Shown piece after piece: positions 19,553-29,532 of a stretch of DNA of 64,000 nt. A program made the translations under genes and the position numbers. Within the stretch, counting starts at the first letter, position 1; the number at the start of each line of letters is the position of its first letter. The stretch is from positions 302,393 to 366,392 of the forward strand of contig JAILCC010000016.1 in assembly GCA_024680555.1 (NCBI GenBank). The letters run 5' to 3'. The notes beneath the pieces are model-generated. The model made no database searches. It was given only the letters and a program-made list of their open reading frames with translations, and was not told where the DNA came from. The stretch comes from a bacterium. Lineage in GTDB: Bacteria; Cyanobacteriota; Vampirovibrionia; Gastranaerophilales; JAILCC01.

Positions 19553-21031
19553 TTATTCCTTATTGATAGCCAGCTCAATTCTGTTCTTTCCTTTTTCTTT
19601 AGCTTGATATAATGCTTTGTCCGCCTGATTTATAAAATTATCAGTAGAGGTATATTTAAAGGTATTTTGTGCTACACCAATACTGACAGTAACTTTTATA
19701 CGCTTTAAATCAAATACAAACGGATTTTCCGCAATTTTGTTACGCAGACGCTCTAACGGAATTATTGCCTGAGCAATAGTTGTTTCCGGTAAAACCGCTA
19801 TAAGTTCTTCCCCGCCGTATCTGGCAACATAATCCGTCTTTCGCAAAGAGTCCTGGAACAATCCTGAAATAACCTGCAATACCTCATCACCAAATTGGTG
19901 TCCGTATGTATCGTTTAAAATTTTAAAATTATCAATATCAATCATTGCAACACTCAACGGTGAAGTATATCTGTTTGAACGGACAAATTCTTTTTCCAAC
20001 ACTTGTTGAAAATACCGTCTGTTATACAATTCCGTTAACGGATCAATAACCGATAACAATTTGGTTTCTGAATATAACCATTTGATTTTTAAAACCATTT
20101 TCAATTCCGCAATAATTGTATTTAAAAGGTTTAAATCGGCATATTTTCCGTATTCTTTATGGAATAAAGCCAAAAGTCCGATTATTTTACCTTCATTTTC
20201 TATGGGAACAATTACCTCGGAATTAAATTCTTCCATACTGGTTACAATAGGAAGGTCCTCTGTATTTATGTACGGATTATTGTTCGGAAATACCTTGTAC
20301 TCAAGACGCAAACGCTGACGTGTAAGAGAAGGTCTTTGAGTGATTTTGGATACAATTAAATCTTTTGCAGCAGTCAAAACTTTATCATCAACATTTACTT
20401 CGCCTTGTGTAAAATATAACACCTTATCTTTCTTATCGCTTTCGTTATAGAAAAGTCCGAGAAGATTAAAGTCAAGAATTGACGTCAAAAGTTCAAAAAG
20501 TTTAAAATTAAATGTATTTTCATCTAGCACAAATTCAGCCAAATCTCTAAACTCATTTGTCAATGTCGATTTTACCAATGATTCATCAAGAATTTCCGCA
20601 ACTTTTGCTGTAAAATCACAACTTTCAGGTGCGTCCAGTTTCAGTGTTTTTCTGGTTCCGCTCTCTTGCTTCAGTAATAATTCAATCATCAAGTGCAATT
20701 CTTCTTCAGGAGAATCTTTTCTAAAAAACGCATCGGCACCGGCTCTTAACCCCCAGAACTTATCTATTTTTTTATCAAGCACAGTCAGTAAAATTACTGG
20801 GATGTGCTTGGTGAGGTTATCCCTCTTGATGAGACGGCACAAATGATACCCATTTATACTGGGCATTATAATATCCGAAAGCACCAAATCAGGCATTTGT
20901 TCATACACAATTTTCATTGCGTCCATGCCGTTTTCGGCTTCAATAATTTCGTAGCCGTTGCGCTCAAGTTTCAGCCTTAATGTAATACGTTGCGTTTTAC
21001 TATCATCTACAAGGAGTATTCTTTTTGTCAT
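19553..21031 (-). CDS. Response regulator with diguanylate cyclase (REC-GAF-like-GGDEF)
   Basis: 492 aa. The receiver domain (residues 1-120) has DD, the phospho-acceptor Asp in LVLSDIIMP, and Lys in the FFRKDSPEE region. A GAF-like middle (about 130-310) includes SEVIVPIENEGKIIGLLALFH. The GGDEF domain (about 325-490) has active-site GGEEL, and an RxxD inhibitory I-site (RKTD) sits five residues before it, so it should make c-di-GMP and be product-inhibited. It is the likely output of the adjacent CheA, replacing CheY. It diverges from the MCP gene across 89 bases. Confidence 0.92.
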   Translation of the reverse strand: MTKRILLVDDSKTQRITLRLKLERNGYEIIEAENGMDAMKIVYEQMPDLVLSDIIMPSINGYHLCRLIKRDNLTKHIPVILLTVLDKKIDKFWGLRAGADAFFRKDSPEEELHLMIELLLKQESGTRKTLKLDAPESCDFTAKVAEILDESLVKSTLTNEFRDLAEFVLDENTFNFKLFELLTSILDFNLLGLFYNESDKKDKVLYFTQGEVNVDDKVLTAAKDLIVSKITQRPSLTRQRLRLEYKVFPNNNPYINTEDLPIVTSMEEFNSEVIVPIENEGKIIGLLALFHKEYGKYADLNLLNTIIAELKMVLKIKWLYSETKLLSVIDPLTELYNRRYFQQVLEKEFVRSNRYTSPLSVAMIDIDNFKILNDTYGHQFGDEVLQVISGLFQDSLRKTDYVARYGGEELIAVLPETTIAQAIIPLERLRNKIAENPFVFDLKRIKVTVSIGVAQNTFKYTSTDNFINQADKALYQAKEKGKNRIELAINKE

Positions 21032-21120
21032 GACTTGTTAATAAATTGAACTGGTAACTTTTTTATTATAAAATAGATTTGGTTTTATTTCAAAATAAAT
21101 AAGAAATAAGAGGGGATTAT

Positions 21121-22179
21121 ATGTTTCAAAAGTTTAATTTAAGAAGAAGAATCAACACAACCATTATGATTTTAAAACTAACACTCTTCTTGCTTGTGAT
21201 AGTTAGTGCCACATATTTTCACATGGTAGCAACATCCCAGGAAGAAATGGCTGTTAGCGATACATTTGTTCCTATTCTCGGCGGAGTAGCAATTGTCAGT
21301 ATTTTGTTATTGCACGCCCTGTCAAAAATGTTTGACAACCTGTTAAATGACCACATGAAAAACACTATTAACAACAACTCCCTCCTTTCTTCAAACATAA
21401 TAAACGCCGTAGTTGCGCAATCGGAATTTACCGACAGGAACGAAATCGTTTTGAACGATATAACAAAAAACGTAGATAAATTGAAAATTGAAGCTTATAC
21501 GACAAAAGATATTGCGCAATCAGTTATTGAAAAGTCACAAAAAATTATTTCAACCTCCGCAAAAGAAGAAAACTTTGCAAAAGAAAGTTTGGAAAAAATG
21601 TACACAATAAAACAAAAGATACAAATTATTGCGGAACTGATATTGGAATTATCTGAACAAATCCAACTTATTTCCAATAACTTGGGAATTGTTGAAGATA
21701 TTGCGGAACAGACTAACATGCTTGCTCTAAATGCTGCGGTAGAAGCCGCCAGAGCAGGAGAGCATGGCAAAGGCTTCGCCATAGTCGCCAGCGAAATCAG
21801 AAAACTCGCCGATGAAAGTAAGCAAGCTACCACAAAAATCAGTGAACTTGTAAGAGAAATTCAAAATGCCACAAATTCAACAGTAATGGCATCGGAAGAA
21901 GGCTCTAAAGAAATCGAAAACGGCGTAAGCCTTACCATGAAAATCTGCGAAAATGTAACAGAGTTGAAAGCTAATATAAATCAATCCATCGAGGAAGTTT
22001 ATAAAATTTCAACCGCATTGAACACTCAATTCGGAGATGCCGAACAAGTTTCTCAAATGACACAAAATATTAACAAAGAAATGAAAGATATGAGTACATA
22101 TTTAAAAGAAAAAGTTCAAATCGTACAAGACGTACTCGCAAGCACTACACAAACACAGTCTGAAATTACGGAAAAATAG
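21121..22179 (+). CDS. Methyl-accepting chemotaxis protein lacking a periplasmic sensor domain
   Basis: 352 aa. Two membrane helices (about residues 15-35 and 48-68) are joined by only about 13 residues, so no extracellular ligand domain exists. The cytoplasmic signalling domain includes the hairpin tip [30 protein letters not shown] sequence near residues 195-225. There is no clear HAMP and no C-terminal CheR-docking pentapeptide. It probably senses membrane or cytoplasmic state, or works through a partner. The Shine-Dalgarno is AGAGGGG, with the cheA-like gene 8 bases downstream. Confidence 0.9.
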   Translation: MFQKFNLRRRINTTIMILKLTLFLLVIVSATYFHMVATSQEEMAVSDTFVPILGGVAIVSILLLHALSKMFDNLLNDHMKNTINNNSLLSSNIINAVVAQSEFTDRNEIVLNDITKNVDKLKIEAYTTKDIAQSVIEKSQKIISTSAKEENFAKESLEKMYTIKQKIQIIAELILELSEQIQLISNNLGIVEDIAEQTNMLALNAAVEAARAGEHGKGFAIVASEIRKLADESKQATTKISELVREIQNATNSTVMASEEGSKEIENGVSLTMKICENVTELKANINQSIEEVYKISTALNTQFGDAEQVSQMTQNINKEMKDMSTYLKEKVQIVQDVLASTTQTQSEITEK

Positions 22180-22187
22180 GAAATTAA

Positions 22188-24851
22188 ATGGACTTTTCAG
22201 AAGAAGAACTCAATCAGATATTTAAAATTTTCAAATACGAAACTCAAGAGCATATTGACAATATCAATAAGGCTCTTTTGAGTATTGAAAAAGATCCCAC
22301 AAACAGCAGTATTATCGCAGAGTTATTCAGAGAAGCACACAGTATAAAAGGTTCTGCCAGAATGTTGGATATATCTTCCATACAAAAGCTTGCTCACAAA
22401 ATAGAAGACTTGCTAAAACTGGCAAAAGACGGCATTATAACAATCAACACCGACATTATTGATATTATTTATGAAGCAACCGACACCATATCAAAAGTAG
22501 TAAAAAAACTTAAACCCACCAATTTGGATTACTCGGACAAAAACCTTATAGAACTTACCCTAAAAATAGACTTGATAAGAGATTCTATGTTATTAGAAGA
22601 AAAAAAAAAGAGCGGTATTAAAGACGTAAGAAAAATTGAATCTCTTGAAAAAAATATTGTTAACGAACATGATGTAATGAAATTTGTTCGTAAAAACATA
22701 TCTCTTTTGGATAACAAATTTCAAAAAGACAATGCCATCCAAGCACTGTTAAATCTGATTGAAGAAGAACTGTCAAAAGGACTGCCAAATAACAACAAGA
22801 ATATTTTAAAACAGATAAAAGAAAACCTCATTTATATAAAAGACAATGATATTCTTCCTTCAATGGATATTGCGCAAATCATTGAACACGGCTTAAAAAC
22901 CATAGAAACAAATCCTACCGAAGAAGAATGTGCAAATATTATAAAAAGGCAGCAATCAATCAGGCAAATCCTTGAAATCAAAAAAGAACACGATGATATT
23001 TATGAAATAACAAAAATTGTTCCTAACAATCTTCAGCAGGAACAAAGCGAGATAAAGCATAAACCAAATGCCGAATCGTATGTCGATTCTTCATTCAAAA
23101 CTCTCCGTGTTGACACATCCAAATTGGATAAACTTGAGCAGCAAACAGAGGAACTCATTGTTTTAAAAATTAAAAACAAACAACACGTCAAAGTAACCAA
23201 AGAAGCTTTGAGTGAAATACAGGATTTACAAAAGCATTTAAACAAAGCCCTCGTGAGCATAAAGGATAACGATAAAAGAGCTTTTACACACAATTCCGAA
23301 ACATACGGCTCTGCGAGGTTGCTCCAAAAGCAATTGGATAAAGCACATGAAAAACTTGAAAAACTTCAATTTTTGATGAACTCTTTTCAAAAAGATTTCT
23401 TTGAGGATGATTCAAAATTCCAAATACTCTCGGAAGAAATTGAGTCAACAGTTAAAAGCATAAGAATTATACCTATTGCAACAATTTTGCACATGTTTCC
23501 GAGAATGGTCAGAGATATTTCGAGAAACCAAGGTAAACAGGTTGAAATAACAATATCAGGTAGTGAAACAGGTGCGGATAAAACAATTATTGAGGATTTA
23601 AAAGCACCGCTAATTCACATAATTAACAATGCAATAGACCACGGTATAGAATCTCCGCAGGAAAGAATTAAAAAAGGCAAAAACCCAACAGGAAAAATTA
23701 TCCTTAATTCATATCATCAGGACAACTCTATTATCATAGAAATTATTGATGACGGACAGGGTGTAAACATACAAAAAATAAAAGATAAGGCGATAAAAGA
23801 AAAGTTTTTGTCTGAAGAAGAACTCTCTCAACTGAGCGACCACCATATACTTAATCTGCTCTTTTGGCCCGGTTTTACGACAGAATCAAAAGTTACAAAC
23901 CTTTCAGGTAGAGGCGTCGGACTCGATGTTGTGCATAATACTATTTCACAGATGGATGGCAAAGTGTCAATTTCAACAAAACCTGATGAAGGGTTCAAAA
24001 TTCTTATTAAAATACCTATAGCCATAGCAACATTAAAAGTTCTGCTAGTAAAAGTTAAAAAACAAATTTTTGGAATACCATCTGGCTATGTAAAACACGT
24101 TAGGTCTATAATCAGCGAAGATATCTTTTCAAAAGAGGGTAAACCTCACATAATGTACAACGGAACATCCATACGATATACAAAATTATCATCGCTGCTT
24201 CACTATGAACAAGACGATAACAATTCAAACAAACACGATATCGTAATTATACAATATGAGGACACATATCTTGCAATAGAAATAGATGAACTGCTGAGAA
24301 CGGAAGAAATCATTCAAAAGAAACTAAACCCGCCGCTGTCAAGGGTAAAAAATATCGCCGGAATTTCATCCCTGCCTAGCGGAGAACCTTGCTTTATATT
24401 AAACATAAATGACATTATAAAAGCACCGTTATCATCAAAAGACCTGATAAAGAGTCAAACTATCCTTACGCTACCGCAAAAAGCCGCAAAAACTTTCTGT
24501 GTATTGATAGTAGATGATTCCTATACAACTCTTATGTTAGAAAAGAACATTTTAAAACTTGCGGGATATAAAGTACTGACGGCAACAAACGGCTCTGAAG
24601 CCTTAAAAAAACTAACATACGAAAAAGCGGACGTAATCATTACCGACCTTGAAATGCCCAAAATGGACGGTATAGAATTCGTTAAAAAAGTAAGAGAAAA
24701 GGATACTGCTATACCTATAATCGTTCTCACTTCTCACGAAGAAAAACTGCCCAACATATATGTTCAGAACTACACAAACGACATCATATTGAAGAAAGAT
24801 TTCTCAAAAGAATTATTCTTGGATACGATAGAACAAAATATTCACAAATAA
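22188..24851 (+). CDS. CheA-type hybrid histidine kinase with C-terminal receiver
   Basis: 887 aa. The N-terminal Hpt domain has phospho-acceptor His51 in REAHSIKGSAR. A long helical linker (about 130-300) and a dimerisation region follow. The kinase domain has LIHIINNAIDHGIE (N box), IDDGQGVN (G1) and LSGRGVGLDVV (G2). A CheW-like regulatory domain (about 610-760) precedes a receiver (about 770-887) with VDDS and the acceptor Asp in VIITDLEMPK. This layout fits the alternative (type IV pilus or output-signalling) CheA class. It is convergent with the GH13 gene with no gap, so their terminators must overlap coding sequence. Confidence 0.92.
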   Translation: MDFSEEELNQIFKIFKYETQEHIDNINKALLSIEKDPTNSSIIAELFREAHSIKGSARMLDISSIQKLAHKIEDLLKLAKDGIITINTDIIDIIYEATDTISKVVKKLKPTNLDYSDKNLIELTLKIDLIRDSMLLEEKKKSGIKDVRKIESLEKNIVNEHDVMKFVRKNISLLDNKFQKDNAIQALLNLIEEELSKGLPNNNKNILKQIKENLIYIKDNDILPSMDIAQIIEHGLKTIETNPTEEECANIIKRQQSIRQILEIKKEHDDIYEITKIVPNNLQQEQSEIKHKPNAESYVDSSFKTLRVDTSKLDKLEQQTEELIVLKIKNKQHVKVTKEALSEIQDLQKHLNKALVSIKDNDKRAFTHNSETYGSARLLQKQLDKAHEKLEKLQFLMNSFQKDFFEDDSKFQILSEEIESTVKSIRIIPIATILHMFPRMVRDISRNQGKQVEITISGSETGADKTIIEDLKAPLIHIINNAIDHGIESPQERIKKGKNPTGKIILNSYHQDNSIIIEIIDDGQGVNIQKIKDKAIKEKFLSEEELSQLSDHHILNLLFWPGFTTESKVTNLSGRGVGLDVVHNTISQMDGKVSISTKPDEGFKILIKIPIAIATLKVLLVKVKKQIFGIPSGYVKHVRSIISEDIFSKEGKPHIMYNGTSIRYTKLSSLLHYEQDDNNSNKHDIVIIQYEDTYLAIEIDELLRTEEIIQKKLNPPLSRVKNIAGISSLPSGEPCFILNINDIIKAPLSSKDLIKSQTILTLPQKAAKTFCVLIVDDSYTTLMLEKNILKLAGYKVLTATNGSEALKKLTYEKADVIITDLEMPKMDGIEFVKKVREKDTAIPIIVLTSHEEKLPNIYVQNYTNDIILKKDFSKELFLDTIEQNIHK

Positions 24852-27800
24852 CTAAATTCTTTTCAATATGACAACCGAATTTTTCAATGTTATAGGTTGG
24901 TTGTACTCTGTATTGTAGATATGACCGTCTTCTCCCACGACAAATGTCTGAGAAGCATCAAGTGCGTTTACAAACCTTGTACCTGCAATCAGGCGTTTTT
25001 GATAAGGAAGTCCCGACTTCATATCTTCGCCGCCAGTCAAATCTATTCTTGAAATCTGAACCGGTTCATTGTGTGAAAAATGGCGGTACGAATTGTAGCC
25101 GATATTATGCAACAATATGATTGCATCATCGTGGTCGTTATATCTGTACATACCTACAACATCTCTAAAGCCTTTCTCGCCCTGTTTCTTCAACATTATC
25201 GTATCACCGTTAACGAGAGAGGTGAGGTTTTCATCATTTCTAAGGTTATAAATTCGTGCTATTTCGTTATTAAATTCCTTTACATGAGCATATTGCGGGT
25301 TTTCAAGGTTTTCCCAATGCAGTCTGTTTCTGTTTTGAACGGATAAATTTTTAGCTTTTTCTTCCCCGCCAAGTTCAAGGAGTTCGTCACCCGCATACAG
25401 CGTCGGACTTCCGGGCAGCGCAACCATAAGTTTTGCCAATTCTTCACCTCTTTGTCTTGCGGGTTCGGTCAAATATCTATGAGTTTTGGCGCTCAAAGCT
25501 TTCATATCTCCTGAATAGTTGTTGCCTTGTTCTGCCATCTTTTTAATTATGTCATCATAAGTGGCTTCAAAATTTTTATAGAAGAATGTTTTTTCGGTAT
25601 CACAATCTCTTGATGCAATCGTATCCAAAGCCATTGTATATGCACTCATAAGCCTGTCTGCCTTGTCGTGAGGGAACTCGGTATATACGGCTCTGCTAAA
25701 CGCATCTGTATAAGCAGCTAATTTAGCCAAATTCTTTTGGGAGATATACTTAAATATTTCACCAAAATCACCGTTTTGAACCAACGGATAATATCCTGAT
25801 TTATGAATTGAAGATTTCAGCAAGTCATCTTGGACTTCCTTGACTTCAGTATCACTCCATTGTCTTCCGCCATATTTAGCCCAATAATTTTTATAAACTA
25901 AAAATGCGTTCAAAGATAAAGTATGCGCAACTCTTTGTTTATCGTGGTTTCCTACTGCCATGTGAGAGAATACTATATTCTTCTTATTTCCGCTGAATAA
26001 ATATCCCGGAACACCATTCCATCCGTCAAAGAATTTTTCGGAAATTAAACTTGATGCGGGAGAGTTTGGAGAAGATTCATACTCTGCCATAGCGGAATAA
26101 TATCTTTGCAAAAAGTCAAACAAATAACTGTAGTTTGTTTGTGTTGTAAATCCACCCTGCTCAATCATTTTTTGTTCAATATCGCCGGCGTTACGCATAC
26201 TTCTGCTTTCTTCCGTATACGGCACCGCAGTATCGGTAAATTCGCCAATCTTGTAAGAATGGTTGTTGTACAACTTAACACCGGCGTTGAACTTTTTCCA
26301 AAAATCAAATATTTCACCCCATGTTTCGTCCATTGTTGCCTCGCCTTCGACAAAACCTTCTATATCCGCAATATCCTTTGCCGCGTCTATACGCCAACTC
26401 AAGCCGGCTTCAGATTTATCAATAATTAAATCTGCAACCTTGATACTTTCCGGAGTTACTTTAGAAAGTCTTTCGCTAAGCTTTTCCACCATTTCACGTA
26501 CGTCTTTGGGTGAAATATTATTTATATTTAATTTCATTAGTGACAACAATTTTGCCATTGAGGCATCAGGGTTTCTTGAATCAATGCCGAGTTTTTTAGC
26601 TGAAATTTCTTTTATTTTTGAACGTGATGTCGTTGAATAGGACAAAATATCTTCGGCTTTCAGTTCGGGATTTAATGATTTCACAAGCAAAAATCTCTTG
26701 ATATCATCAGAAATGAGCTGTAATACTCTCATTCCATTATTTGTCAGTCTGGCATTTTGATAAAAACTTCCATAAGAAAGATTTTCAGCATCGAGTTTTC
26801 TCAAAATTTGCGCTGCAAATTTTTCCATAAGGGGCATTACCTTCTCATCAAATTCTTCTTTAAATTGAGGATATGCCATAACCGAAGTCAAATCATCAGA
26901 TACTTCAAGCGCTTCAAGAGGATATTCTTTCAACGCATCAACTATGTTGTTTGGCACTTGGAGCATATTTATTGCTTCATAATTATCGGTTAAAGCGTTT
27001 CCAATTTGGTTTTCCGTAATATATTTCATTGCGGCAGGCAAAGATACCCCTGCTTTTGCTGTTATCAGACGTTTGAAATCCTGTGGTGTTTTTGCACCTG
27101 ACAATTCGCTTGCAATATATTCTCTCAGAATTTTTGCCGTTTTATTTGTCCAAAACTCACCTACATTAGTAATGTACTTTTGAACATCTTCCGTTGCTTT
27201 TTGCGTTTGAGCCAATTCCCTTTGAGCATCAACTCCGGTCAGTGCGTTTGCTAAAACACGTTGTTTTTTTGCATCGGGGAATACAAATCTCAACTTGGCA
27301 ATATCTTTATTACCATTCCACAATAACACTCCTGCCGAATCTTTTGCTTTTGCCAATTCAAAGTTTTCCCACTTCATAAGATATGCTTTGGGTAAATGAC
27401 TTGAATCATTTTTTACGAGTTTGGCTTTCTTTTCAACAGTAGCCGGATTTACCGGAAAAGAATACGGTTGGACTGAATCCATCCAATCTGATATAGCATC
27501 GGGATTAGCGGTATTTCTTATTGCATAAGAATGGAACACTTCATCTCTGTTTAATTGTTCCTGTGAAGTAAGTCTTCTGTCATAAATTTGAATAAATGTT
27601 TCTTTATTGGGATTGTATGATTTATTTTTTGCACCGAAATTACCGATTGGTTTTCCCATTCGGTCAACGGTCCAAATAACAGGGCTGTTTACAACTCTGA
27701 TATCAAAATTATCATAAGCTGTTTGTGTATCCGGCAAAACGCCTAATTTTAGATTTGCACTCGGATAATTATATAATTCAAACCATTTTATAAACGGAGA

Positions 27801-28625
27801 TTTTTCGCCATGTCTTAATATATCTCTGAAATGCATACCGGTCAGTCCTTCATTTGTAAAAGCACCGTCAGCTATATATCCCATAGAATTTTTGAATAAC
27901 GCAATTTGTAAATCTGCAAAATCTTTTATACTTCCATATCTTTCTGTAATCTGGAACGGATTATTTGTCCAATATCCGTGGGAAGATATATTATCCTGAC
28001 CGAATATCGGAGTGGATAACACTCGTCTGAAGCCCATCTTTTTCAAATACGGAACTTTTTCTATTACATCTTGCAAAGTAGTATCGTATTTCATAAAGTG
28101 GTTCATTCTTGCGGTTTTATCATCGGACACCACATCAATTTCATCGGCATTTACAGCATTTGAAGTTTTTAATGAGGGGTTAAATGTTGCCGGAAGCATA
28201 TGGTATATTGATTTAGGAGTTTGTAATACATCTGTTGAAAGCATATCTGCTATGTTGTACATGTTGCCGTCAGAATCAACTACAGAACGGTGTTTGTCCG
28301 TATAGTCAGCATTATCAATTACAAACCTATACCCCAAAACCTGATTTTCGTCCATATCAATATCAATCGGATTGACTTCAACGGAACTTTTTCCTTTTGG
28401 AATTACTCTTTCTTCTTCCGGATAATCTGATGAAGTATCTATATTTCCATTTTCGCCAAGCTCAAATTTTTTCAAAACCACTTTTGCTTCGTCAAAATAA
28501 ACTTTGGGAATAAAAAACCTATAGACTTTTTCTCCCATATCATTCGACACAAGATTATGTCCGGCAAAAGACACTGCAGAAACATTATTTAGCTTTTTTA
28601 AACCTATACCTTCAACAGAAACCAT
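24852..28625 (-). CDS. Very large GH13 (alpha-amylase family) protein with split catalytic domain
   Basis: 1257 aa. GH13 signatures are visible: SHGYWTNNPF then the region I-like IADGAFTNEG (about 252-261), region II LSWRIDAAKD (about 742-751; D747 is the likely nucleophile), region III KIGEFTD (about 793-799; E796 or nearby is the acid) and region IV GNHDKQR (about 892-898), followed by LPGSPTLYAGDE. Nearly 490 residues separate regions I and II, against about 80-100 in usual members; much of this insert is predicted helical. The N-terminal 120 residues look like a beta-sandwich. There is no signal peptide, so it probably acts on intracellular glycogen or imported maltodextrin. GAGG precedes the ATG. 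Confidence 0.82.
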   Translation of the reverse strand: MVSVEGIGLKKLNNVSAVSFAGHNLVSNDMGEKVYRFFIPKVYFDEAKVVLKKFELGENGNIDTSSDYPEEERVIPKGKSSVEVNPIDIDMDENQVLGYRFVIDNADYTDKHRSVVDSDGNMYNIADMLSTDVLQTPKSIYHMLPATFNPSLKTSNAVNADEIDVVSDDKTARMNHFMKYDTTLQDVIEKVPYLKKMGFRRVLSTPIFGQDNISSHGYWTNNPFQITERYGSIKDFADLQIALFKNSMGYIADGAFTNEGLTGMHFRDILRHGEKSPFIKWFELYNYPSANLKLGVLPDTQTAYDNFDIRVVNSPVIWTVDRMGKPIGNFGAKNKSYNPNKETFIQIYDRRLTSQEQLNRDEVFHSYAIRNTANPDAISDWMDSVQPYSFPVNPATVEKKAKLVKNDSSHLPKAYLMKWENFELAKAKDSAGVLLWNGNKDIAKLRFVFPDAKKQRVLANALTGVDAQRELAQTQKATEDVQKYITNVGEFWTNKTAKILREYIASELSGAKTPQDFKRLITAKAGVSLPAAMKYITENQIGNALTDNYEAINMLQVPNNIVDALKEYPLEALEVSDDLTSVMAYPQFKEEFDEKVMPLMEKFAAQILRKLDAENLSYGSFYQNARLTNNGMRVLQLISDDIKRFLLVKSLNPELKAEDILSYSTTSRSKIKEISAKKLGIDSRNPDASMAKLLSLMKLNINNISPKDVREMVEKLSERLSKVTPESIKVADLIIDKSEAGLSWRIDAAKDIADIEGFVEGEATMDETWGEIFDFWKKFNAGVKLYNNHSYKIGEFTDTAVPYTEESRSMRNAGDIEQKMIEQGGFTTQTNYSYLFDFLQRYYSAMAEYESSPNSPASSLISEKFFDGWNGVPGYLFSGNKKNIVFSHMAVGNHDKQRVAHTLSLNAFLVYKNYWAKYGGRQWSDTEVKEVQDDLLKSSIHKSGYYPLVQNGDFGEIFKYISQKNLAKLAAYTDAFSRAVYTEFPHDKADRLMSAYTMALDTIASRDCDTEKTFFYKNFEATYDDIIKKMAEQGNNYSGDMKALSAKTHRYLTEPARQRGEELAKLMVALPGSPTLYAGDELLELGGEEKAKNLSVQNRNRLHWENLENPQYAHVKEFNNEIARIYNLRNDENLTSLVNGDTIMLKKQGEKGFRDVVGMYRYNDHDDAIILLHNIGYNSYRHFSHNEPVQISRIDLTGGEDMKSGLPYQKRLIAGTRFVNALDASQTFVVGEDGHIYNTEYNQPITLKNSVVILKRI

Positions 28626-28698
28626 GAATACCTCACATTAGTCTAAACGCAAAGCACAAAAAAAATTGCCATTTAAACAATCATTCGTAACAAAAAGG

Positions 28699-29529
28699 TT
28701 ACAAACTGCGATAATACTGTGCAAGTATGGCGGCATCATCTTCTATACTGGGGCTTTCACACACGACAACCCCTTTTATATCAAATTTTTTCATTACTTT
28801 TAACAGGTCTTTATAATTAAATTCGGATTCAGGCAAATTCAAATGCTTCTTCTCTCCTTTGGGCGTGAACTCTATCCCTGCAATGTGCGCATGAAAATTC
28901 TGCAATGCAAAATCGCCAAGCTCGTTTCCGATAGTATCCAATATTCTGCAAAATTCATCATAAGTGTTATTTTGACCTATTGTTCTTGCGTAAAGATGCG
29001 AAAAATCTATGCACGGAAGAACCTTATCATACTCTTTTGAAATCCTTATAACTTCATCCAAATCGCCCCACTGTGTAGCTTTTCCGGTTGTTTCGGGACG
29101 AACAAAAACATTTATGTCTTCATCATAAACGACCTGCATTATTTGAGAAAAGCCCTGTTTTACTTTTTGATAAGTCTCCTCCTTAGACATTCCCATATAA
29201 TAAGCAGCGTGAAATACGATACTGAATAAACCTAGCGTCTTTGCCATTCTTGCTGTTTCTATTACCCTTGCAATACTTGCATCAATTTTATCCTGCTCCT
29301 GAGAATTAAGGTTTACAAAAAACGGCGCATGGGCAGTCAGAACCATTTTGTTCGGTTCCGCCAACTCCTGCACCTCTTTTATATTCGATTCGGATATATT
29401 TACCCCTCTGACAAATTCAATTTCAATACCGTCCAGTCCCATTTCGACAAGGTCAGAAAAAGCCTTCTTATACGTTCTCGGGACAGACTTTAGGGGTATT
29501 CCGGCTGTAAGAAAATTAAGTTTATCCAT
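28699..29529 (-). CDS. Endonuclease IV-like TIM-barrel protein (Nfo family)
   Basis: 276 aa. Metal-ligand regions resembling AP endonuclease family 2 are visible: LTAHAPFFVNL, IVFHAAYY, FVRPETTGK, PCIDFSHLYAR, NFHAHIAGIEF and KGVVVCESPS. His and Glu/Asp at these places would bind a trinuclear Zn site. It could be a DNA-repair AP endonuclease or a sugar-phosphate isomerase of the same fold; the archaeal-type ETTGK and HLNLPE elements favour the endonuclease branch. It starts 3 bases after the upstream MFS gene ends and is probably co-transcribed. Confidence 0.75.
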   Translation of the reverse strand: MDKLNFLTAGIPLKSVPRTYKKAFSDLVEMGLDGIEIEFVRGVNISESNIKEVQELAEPNKMVLTAHAPFFVNLNSQEQDKIDASIARVIETARMAKTLGLFSIVFHAAYYMGMSKEETYQKVKQGFSQIMQVVYDEDINVFVRPETTGKATQWGDLDEVIRISKEYDKVLPCIDFSHLYARTIGQNNTYDEFCRILDTIGNELGDFALQNFHAHIAGIEFTPKGEKKHLNLPESEFNYKDLLKVMKKFDIKGVVVCESPSIEDDAAILAQYYRSL

Positions 29530-29532
29530 AGT

